A DNA stretch of 64,000 bases, from NCBI RefSeq assembly GCF_009208775.1, contig NZ_WFLM01000009.1:1-64000 (forward strand), written 5' to 3'. This DNA comes from Silvanigrella paludirubra. Lineage in GTDB: Bacteria > Bdellovibrionota_B > Oligoflexia > Silvanigrellales > Silvanigrellaceae. Both the position numbers and the translations under genes were made by a program. Positions 60,449-64,000 of this stretch are shown here, piece after piece; within the stretch, counting starts at the first letter, position 1; each line of letters begins with the position of its first letter. Below the pieces are notes generated by a model that did not search any database, was not told the DNA's origin, and saw nothing but the letters and a program-made list of their open reading frames with translations.

Positions 60449-60678
60449 ATAATGAAGATAATAAAAAAATATTATCTATTAAGCCATACAATAAAAGCGA
60501 AACTAAACTAAATGCAAGAATGATAAAAGAAATTAATAAGTCTAGAAGGATTCTTGGTTTAAAAGATTTAGTCCAAAAAAATAGAAATTGTATAAGTTGC
60601 AAGAAATTAATTAAAGAAACAACTTCAGAGCGATTGTGCGAAAGATGTAGATTTATAGCTAACAATATTTATGAATAA
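60445..60678 (+). CDS. Zinc-ribbon-like protein, 77 aa
   Basis: Basic N-terminus, then CISC and CERC pairs 17 residues apart (RNCISCKKLIKETTS, then RLCERCRF), a single treble-clef or ribbon. DksA-like size but not that family's sequence. ATGA-coupled to the gene before. Confidence 0.6.
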   Translation: MNNEDNKKILSIKPYNKSETKLNARMIKEINKSRRILGLKDLVQKNRNCISCKKLIKETTSERLCERCRFIANNIYE

Positions 60679-60690
60679 AGAGATAATAAA

Positions 60691-60963
60691 ATGAATAATA
60701 CTGAATCAATCGAGAACTTAAAAGATGAAAATAATCAATTAAAAATTGAGATAGATAACTTAAAGAGAGATAAAAAATTATTAATTAACACCATAGAAAA
60801 AATGGCAAGTCAAGCAAGATCTCAACTTCACAGTTTAGAAAAAACTTTAGATTTATTTAGAGTTTTTAATCAAAAAATTAAATGCGCACCACCTTCAGGA
60901 GTTGAGCGCCCAAAAGGTTCTCTTGATGAATCAAATATCATTAAAAAATCATGGAGAAAATAA
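60691..60963 (+). CDS. Coiled-coil protein, 90 aa
   Basis: Residues 3-65 are heptad-like (IENLKDENNQLKIEIDNLKRD). The C-terminus has CAPPSGVERPKGS. Not recognised. Confidence 0.55.
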   Translation: MNNTESIENLKDENNQLKIEIDNLKRDKKLLINTIEKMASQARSQLHSLEKTLDLFRVFNQKIKCAPPSGVERPKGSLDESNIIKKSWRK

Positions 60964-60964
60964 A

Positions 60965-61228
60965 ATGGAAGATATTCATCTAAAAATTAATGATAAAAAT
61001 TCAAAATATAGAGCTAAAATTTATATGAAAAATAAATCATCTGATTTTACTAATTTTAATGAAATTGAAAAAGAATTAAAAAATAAAAATATAAAAAAAG
61101 GATTGATATTTTTTGATTTATCCAAAAGAAACTTTCCAGAAAAGAATTGCTTTTTTGAAATCTATTACAATGGAGAACGATTCATAGATGGAACATGGAA
61201 ACAAGTAAATCAAGAGGAAAGAATATGA
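60965..61228 (+). CDS. Hypothetical protein, 87 aa
   Basis: Start at ATG 60965 (the longer frame from 60902 overlaps the previous gene). Small basic alpha/beta protein (SKYRAKIYMKNKSSDFT, CFFEIYYNGERFIDGTWK). Not recognised. ATGA overlap with the peptidase gene. Confidence 0.55.
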   Translation: MEDIHLKINDKNSKYRAKIYMKNKSSDFTNFNEIEKELKNKNIKKGLIFFDLSKRNFPEKNCFFEIYYNGERFIDGTWKQVNQEERI

Positions 61229-61677
61229 AAAAAAATAATTCAAATACTGAACATAAAACATTTAAGACAAGAATTCCTAGAAATATTCGGAGTTTTGCAA
61301 TTAATAATTTCGGTGTTGAATTTAGAGTAGCTGAGACTTTAGAGAAAGCTAATATAATAGGATTACCTGAAGAAGCAAATAAACATGATGCTTTATATAT
61401 AGAAAAATCAGCAGTTGTTTTTGTAAAAAAATTTACAGAATTTGATCCTACAGACTTAAATTTTATTTTACTTCATGAACTTGGACACGCAATTTTAGAT
61501 TTTTATAAAAACGAAGCAGGACTTAAAATTGAAGAAAGAGATGAAGAAATCAAAGCGAATGGAATTGCGTTTGCTATTGCAGCACTTTTAAAAATTCCAG
61601 TTTCAGAAACGATGATTAAAAATTTAAATAGATTTTTGTGTTTGAGTGAAGGCGAACAAATTCAGTGGGAATTTTAA
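61225..61677 (+). CDS. ImmA/IrrE-type metallopeptidase
   Basis: 150 aa from ATG 61225 (GAGGAAAG upstream). Zinc motif HELGHAILDF (HExxH) and a downstream EEIKANGIAFAIAALL helix with the third-ligand Glu and an A-N-x-F/I-A pattern typical of ImmA/IrrE. In ICEBs1 the related ImmA cleaves the ImmR repressor. Here it lies 350 bp upstream of a Cro-like gene, and a non-cleaving repressor is encoded at 55460. Confidence 0.8.
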   Translation: MKKNNSNTEHKTFKTRIPRNIRSFAINNFGVEFRVAETLEKANIIGLPEEANKHDALYIEKSAVVFVKKFTEFDPTDLNFILLHELGHAILDFYKNEAGLKIEERDEEIKANGIAFAIAALLKIPVSETMIKNLNRFLCLSEGEQIQWEF

Positions 61678-61686
61678 GGAGATATT

Positions 61687-62016
61687 ATGACTATAAATAT
61701 AATTGAAGGAAATAAAGCATCAGATATATATTTAAAACTAAACTTAAAAAGTCGTCAAAAAGTTGAAGAAATAGCTTCTGCAAGTAGAATAAATATTAAT
61801 TATCAACTGGTATTTAAAGCATATATAGAAGAAAGATTTTCTGAAAATGAGATAACAAAAGAGAGCCAAGATAAATGCTCATTAATCAGAAATAAATGCA
61901 AAGAATTAGCTTGTTTTTTAGTTGATACAATTCCTGATAGTCGTGAATTATCAACGGCATTAACAAGTTTAGAAACTACAATGTTTTTTGCGGAAGCAGG
62001 AATTCAAAGAAGTTAA
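61687..62016 (+). CDS. Hypothetical helical protein, 109 aa
   Basis: AAGGAG before ATG 61687. SRQKVEEIASASRINI could form a DNA-binding turn; the C-terminus DSRELSTALTSLETTMFFAE AGIQ resembles the end of phage Acb2-type or DUF7681-like helical proteins, in which a tail of this kind binds cyclic nucleotides. That resemblance is from memory and weak. Confidence 0.55.
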   Translation: MTINIIEGNKASDIYLKLNLKSRQKVEEIASASRININYQLVFKAYIEERFSENEITKESQDKCSLIRNKCKELACFLVDTIPDSRELSTALTSLETTMFFAEAGIQRS

Positions 62017-62032
62017 TGGGAGTATATACAAT

Positions 62033-62236
62033 ATGAACTATAATAGGATTGATAAAAGAAAAAACAAAATATTATTAGATTATTATGTAATTGCGGTTGA
62101 AAAATTAGGCAATGTAACAACTGTATCAAAAAAATCAAAAATCGCTGTAAATACATTAGAAAAAATAGCAAAAGGCGAATCAATAACAACAAGAACATTT
62201 CAAAAATTAGAGTCTTTTGTTTTAAATTTAACTTAA
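62033..62236 (+). CDS. Cro-like small HTH protein, 67 aa
   Basis: Start ATG 62033 with GGGAG 12-16 nt upstream. LGNVTTVSKKSKIAVNTLEK then IAKGESITTRTFQKL is a minimal helix-turn-helix of the Cro/CI type. Probably an early switch regulator. Confidence 0.65.
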   Translation: MNYNRIDKRKNKILLDYYVIAVEKLGNVTTVSKKSKIAVNTLEKIAKGESITTRTFQKLESFVLNLT

Positions 62237-62251
62237 ATAAGGAATTATAAA

Positions 62252-62539
62252 ATGATTGAATATTTAGCAATTGTAAATATAACGGCCACAGTTTTATTGA
62301 TTATCAGATTTGTATGTTTTTTTGTAATTAAATACGTAATTAAAACCAAATTTAAAATAACTGATATAATTAATTATTTTATTTCTCCAGAATATGGAGC
62401 TTTGAAGCTAGCAATTGAAAATAAAGAATTAGAATCAGAAATTAATTTCTTAAATATTAAAATCAAGTCCCTCGAAATTAAAGTTAAAGATTATAAATTA
62501 GTTATTATGGAAAAATCAAATAACGAGCTAGCACAATAA
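62252..62539 (+). CDS. Membrane-anchored coiled-coil protein, 95 aa
   Basis: One N-terminal transmembrane helix (IVNITATVLLIIRFVCFFVI) followed by a coiled coil (LAIENKELESEINFLNIKI). Not recognised. AAGGAA precedes ATG. Confidence 0.6.
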   Translation: MIEYLAIVNITATVLLIIRFVCFFVIKYVIKTKFKITDIINYFISPEYGALKLAIENKELESEINFLNIKIKSLEIKVKDYKLVIMEKSNNELAQ

Positions 62540-62572
62540 GATAAAAATTATATTTAGATAAAAGGAAATTAA

Positions 62573-63202
62573 ATGAATACTTTATCAGCAAAAAATGAAA
62601 ACGAAGCTCTTGAAATTTTAATGACTAATTTAGATGACTCGAAAACAATCACAGATGAATTTTTAGCCGAATTTGCAGGAATCGAAAAACATCATTTCAA
62701 CCGCAAGGCAGATCAACTTTTTAAAATGGATATTATTGGCAATTACAATAAAGTAACAATAGGTAAGAGTATTTCCGTAAAACAACCTACTCAAAAAATA
62801 ATCAGAAAATATTCTCTTACTGATGTTATTATTATTTTGAGCCAATATGAGAACAGACACCAAAGAAGGGCTTTAAAAATATGTAGGCTAGCTCTACAAA
62901 AGTTTGTTAATGAATCGATACAAGTAAACAAACCAGTATTGCATAAAAATAGTACAATCTCAGTCCCTTTGTACATTGAAGACATGTTTGGGGGATTAGT
63001 GAAAATCGGCTCTACGGTTCGGAATATTATTGATTTAAATTATGAAGAATTCATAGAAGCAAAATTAATTCATATTCAAAAAACAATCGCGGGATTACAA
63101 AAGAAGCAAGAAAAGTTTACAGAAGAATTAATGCAAATAAAAAACTCAAAATTAAATAAAGTTGCTAGGGCTGTTCAAGAATTAAATGCGTGTGGGCTGT
63201 AA
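62573..63202 (+). CDS. Hypothetical regulator/antirepressor-like protein, 209 aa
   Basis: An N-terminal FLAEFAGIEKHHFNRKADQL segment could be a helix-turn-helix; then KYSLTDVIIILSQYENRHQRR and a C-terminal coiled coil (IAGLQKKQEKFTEELMQIK). Layout resembles Rha/ANT-type phage antirepressors but no family motif is clear. AAAGGAA precedes ATG. Confidence 0.5.
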   Translation: MNTLSAKNENEALEILMTNLDDSKTITDEFLAEFAGIEKHHFNRKADQLFKMDIIGNYNKVTIGKSISVKQPTQKIIRKYSLTDVIIILSQYENRHQRRALKICRLALQKFVNESIQVNKPVLHKNSTISVPLYIEDMFGGLVKIGSTVRNIIDLNYEEFIEAKLIHIQKTIAGLQKKQEKFTEELMQIKNSKLNKVARAVQELNACGL

Positions 63203-63333
63203 AAAATAGGCTTAAAACTAGAGCGGCCAGTACCTAAGTACTGACCCCTACTCGATTACCGATATGCTGTAATGTGCATACAGACCCATAGAATAACACT
63301 TATTAAATAAAAAGCAAGAAGAAAGAATTAACT
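63203..63333. promoter_or_regulatory. Intergenic region before the Rep-like gene
   Basis: Contains hairpin CAGTAC-ctaa-GTACTG (63228-63243) in GC-richer surroundings, followed by TATGCTGT/GCATACAG segments. It may be an operator or leader of the downstream gene. Confidence 0.45.
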
Positions 63334-64000
63334 ATGTCTTCAGGTTCATTTATTAGATTGTCTTATCCATTAAGCGCAAAATTAGGGATATCAAAATCAT
63401 TGGTATTACAAAAGATTATTGATTGGGTTTCAATGAATAAAAGCAACCCCAATATGAAAAAGGGTAATGCTATTTGGGTTAAAAGATCGGCACAAGAACT
63501 ATCACAAGATTTAGATGGTAATTTATCAGCTAGAAGCATCGAGCGACATTTGTCAGAGCTAGTTAATGATGGATGGGTTATTAAAGAAAATTTTAATATA
63601 AATAATTTTGATAGAACTTGCTGGTACACACCAAACGGCCGCATGATCAACCAAGCAACCAAAGAATGGAATTCTGAACAAACCGACATTAGATCGGAAT
63701 CAGAGACCGACAATTTGAGTAAGAGCTGCACACAAAATGAGTATTCAGATATACGCAACGATATCAATTCTCCCAACACTATAATAACAGATAAAGAATA
63801 TAAAAAGATAATAGAAGAAGAACAGATAAATATTGAAAAAAATATTTCTGATCTAAAAAAGACTAAAATCAGAGTCGTAAAAACGAATGAAAAAAAACTT
63901 GATGATCGAACCTCTCAAATGCTCAAGTCAGGGATAGATGCATTCGTAAAATCTTACGAACATCGTTACAAAGCAAAATTCCTAGACTTCGCAACTCTAA
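63334..64000 (+). CDS. Winged-helix replication-type protein, partial
   Basis: ATG 63334 after AAGAAAG; the frame stays open to the window end (222 codons visible). FIRLSYPLSAKLGISKSLVLQ, then SARSIERHLSELVNDGW and NFDRTCWYT follow a winged-helix pattern common in plasmid and phage replication proteins, where the last element is usually FDRTKWY. The visible C-terminal part is a charged linker. Truncated by the window, not by mutation. Confidence 0.7.
   Translation, partial: MSSGSFIRLSYPLSAKLGISKSLVLQKIIDWVSMNKSNPNMKKGNAIWVKRSAQELSQDLDGNLSARSIERHLSELVNDGWVIKENFNINNFDRTCWYTPNGRMINQATKEWNSEQTDIRSESETDNLSKSCTQNEYSDIRNDINSPNTIITDKEYKKIIEEEQINIEKNISDLKKTKIRVVKTNEKKLDDRTSQMLKSGIDAFVKSYEHRYKAKFLDFATL

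Noticed and set aside
1-64000. Integrase, transposase or IS ends
   Set aside because: No tyrosine or serine recombinase, DDE transposase or flanking IS repeats were recognised anywhere in the window.

Overview
The window is very AT-rich and reads as most of a contractile-tailed temperate phage that appears to persist as a plasmid (a phage-plasmid). It has a complete myovirus head, neck, tail, baseplate and lysis set, together with plasmid functions: a ParA-type partition pair, a second actin-type partition pair with an upstream repeat region, an array of ten 8-bp repeats on an 11-bp period, and two replication-protein candidates. No integrase, transposase, rRNA or tRNA gene was seen. Lipobox signal peptides and a periplasmic-type endolysin point to a low-GC Gram-negative host. 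The species cannot be read from the sequence.

Layout. 0.3-11.5 kb: early or accessory genes, mostly small and unrecognised, with an XRE regulator, a DEDDh exonuclease, a short protein with a QLDLF clamp-binding-type peptide and a three-member paralogous family. 11.6-13.8 kb: histone H1-like AT-hook protein and ParA with its partner. 13.8-15.7 kb: terminase on the minus strand. 15.7-19.9 kb: accessory island with the repeat array, a DUF486 membrane protein, an XRE protein and a SLATT-type membrane effector. 20-45 kb: structural genes in order: portal, minor head, fibre/collar and exported proteins, DUF2213 protease/scaffold, decoration, DUF2184 capsid, neck, DUF3383 sheath, DUF3277 tube, frameshifted tail chaperone, tape measure, Dit-like, a DNA adenine methylase cassette, hub, gp138-like spike, gp25, gpJ, gpI-like and fibre. 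44.2-46.9 kb: lysis cassette and a GNAT enzyme. 48.2-49.9 kb: actin-type partition. 51-55 kb: recombination module (PNK-type phosphatase, SSB, Gp157, Bet/RecT). 55.4-57.7 kb: repressor, compact MFS transporter and one unknown gene. 57.9-64 kb: replication protein, a dUTPase with an internal DNA-binding domain, small early genes, an ImmA/IrrE-like peptidase, a Cro-like protein and, running off the window edge, a winged-helix Rep-like gene.

Two regulatory signatures organise the genome. A 14-bp element (TTTAGACAGTCCGT, or a GTCAGTCCGCTC variant) lies in gene orientation before every late transcription unit: terS, portal, the fibre block, the DUF2213/capsid block, the methylase, the baseplate block and the fibre gene at 43.5 kb. 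A leader of the form TCCC-NNN-GGGAGAACCGA lies immediately before six early-gene start codons and places the Shine-Dalgarno inside a mini-hairpin. Two divergent control regions (5.8-6.0 and 53.9-54.1 kb) share one design: back-to-back TTGACA promoters, a palindrome, and this leader on both sides.

The most unusual genes are the ParM-like protein at 48.5-49.5 kb, whose phosphate-1 loop sits at the extreme C-terminus as though the actin fold were circularly permuted, and the dUTPase at 59.7 kb, which carries an excisionase-type helix-turn-helix domain between catalytic motifs 1 and 2. Also notable are a canonical -1 slippery site in the tail chaperone, an ATPase-only terminase-like protein in the lysis cassette, and a repressor whose S24 fold lacks the Ser-Lys dyad.
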